The notes under the pieces were generated by a model. The model saw only the letters and a list, made by a program, of their open reading frames with translations, made no database searches and was not told the origin of the DNA. Of a DNA stretch of 5,842 nucleotides, positions 5,842 through 5,842 are shown piece by piece. Each line of letters opens with the position of its first letter. The first letter of the stretch is position 1. The position numbers and the translations under genes are program-made. The stretch is from Candidatus Avacholeplasma faecigallinarum (GTDB lineage: Bacteria > Bacillota_I > Bacilli_A > Acholeplasmatales > Anaeroplasmataceae), in NCBI GenBank assembly GCA_018715825.1, contig DVKU01000063.1:1-5842 (forward strand), in the 5' to 3' direction.

Positions 5842-5842
5842 T

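Overview
The window is low-GC DNA that reads as a Bacillota (Firmicutes) chromosome segment. All four clear protein genes lie on the minus strand, so transcription runs from the right edge to the left. The low GC, canonical Shine-Dalgarno sequences, sigma-A type promoters, a tRNA-Ser T-box leader and a YitT/DUF2179 protein together suggest a Bacilli or Erysipelotrichia-like organism, possibly an uncultured gut-type lineage. That placement is inference. The standard genetic code fits: the tryptophan codon checked in metG is TGG, and the stops used are TAA and TAG.

Layout in transcription order. The right edge (about 5655-5842) holds an open frame that may be the tail of an upstream gene or mobile element, a strong hairpin, and two near-tandem 25-base repeats. 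Next come a promoter (5627-5654) and a complete T-box leader (about 5421-5620) in front of serS (seryl-tRNA synthetase, 4122-5399). The 200-base serS-mscS spacer is unusually structured: a long inverted repeat, a tiny possible leader ORF, and a hairpin whose U-tract faces the plus strand although no plus-strand gene is visible. Then mscS (small mechanosensitive channel, 3061-3900) ends in its own intrinsic terminator. A second good promoter starts metG (methionyl-tRNA synthetase, 1059-2966), which is followed one base later by a YitT-family membrane protein (152-1057). The left edge (1-128) is a degenerate array of short repeats with no gene.

Functionally, two aminoacyl-tRNA synthetases sit around an osmotic-safety channel. 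Only serS shows tRNA-sensing control: uncharged tRNA-Ser should stabilise the antiterminator and allow read-through. metG has a short leader with no room for a riboswitch or T-box, so it is probably constitutive, and the YitT protein is probably made from the same transcript by translational coupling. The genes are ordinary housekeeping genes. The less explained material is in the intergenic DNA: the edge repeats, the right-edge element and the serS-mscS spacer. I found no convincing new multi-gene system.
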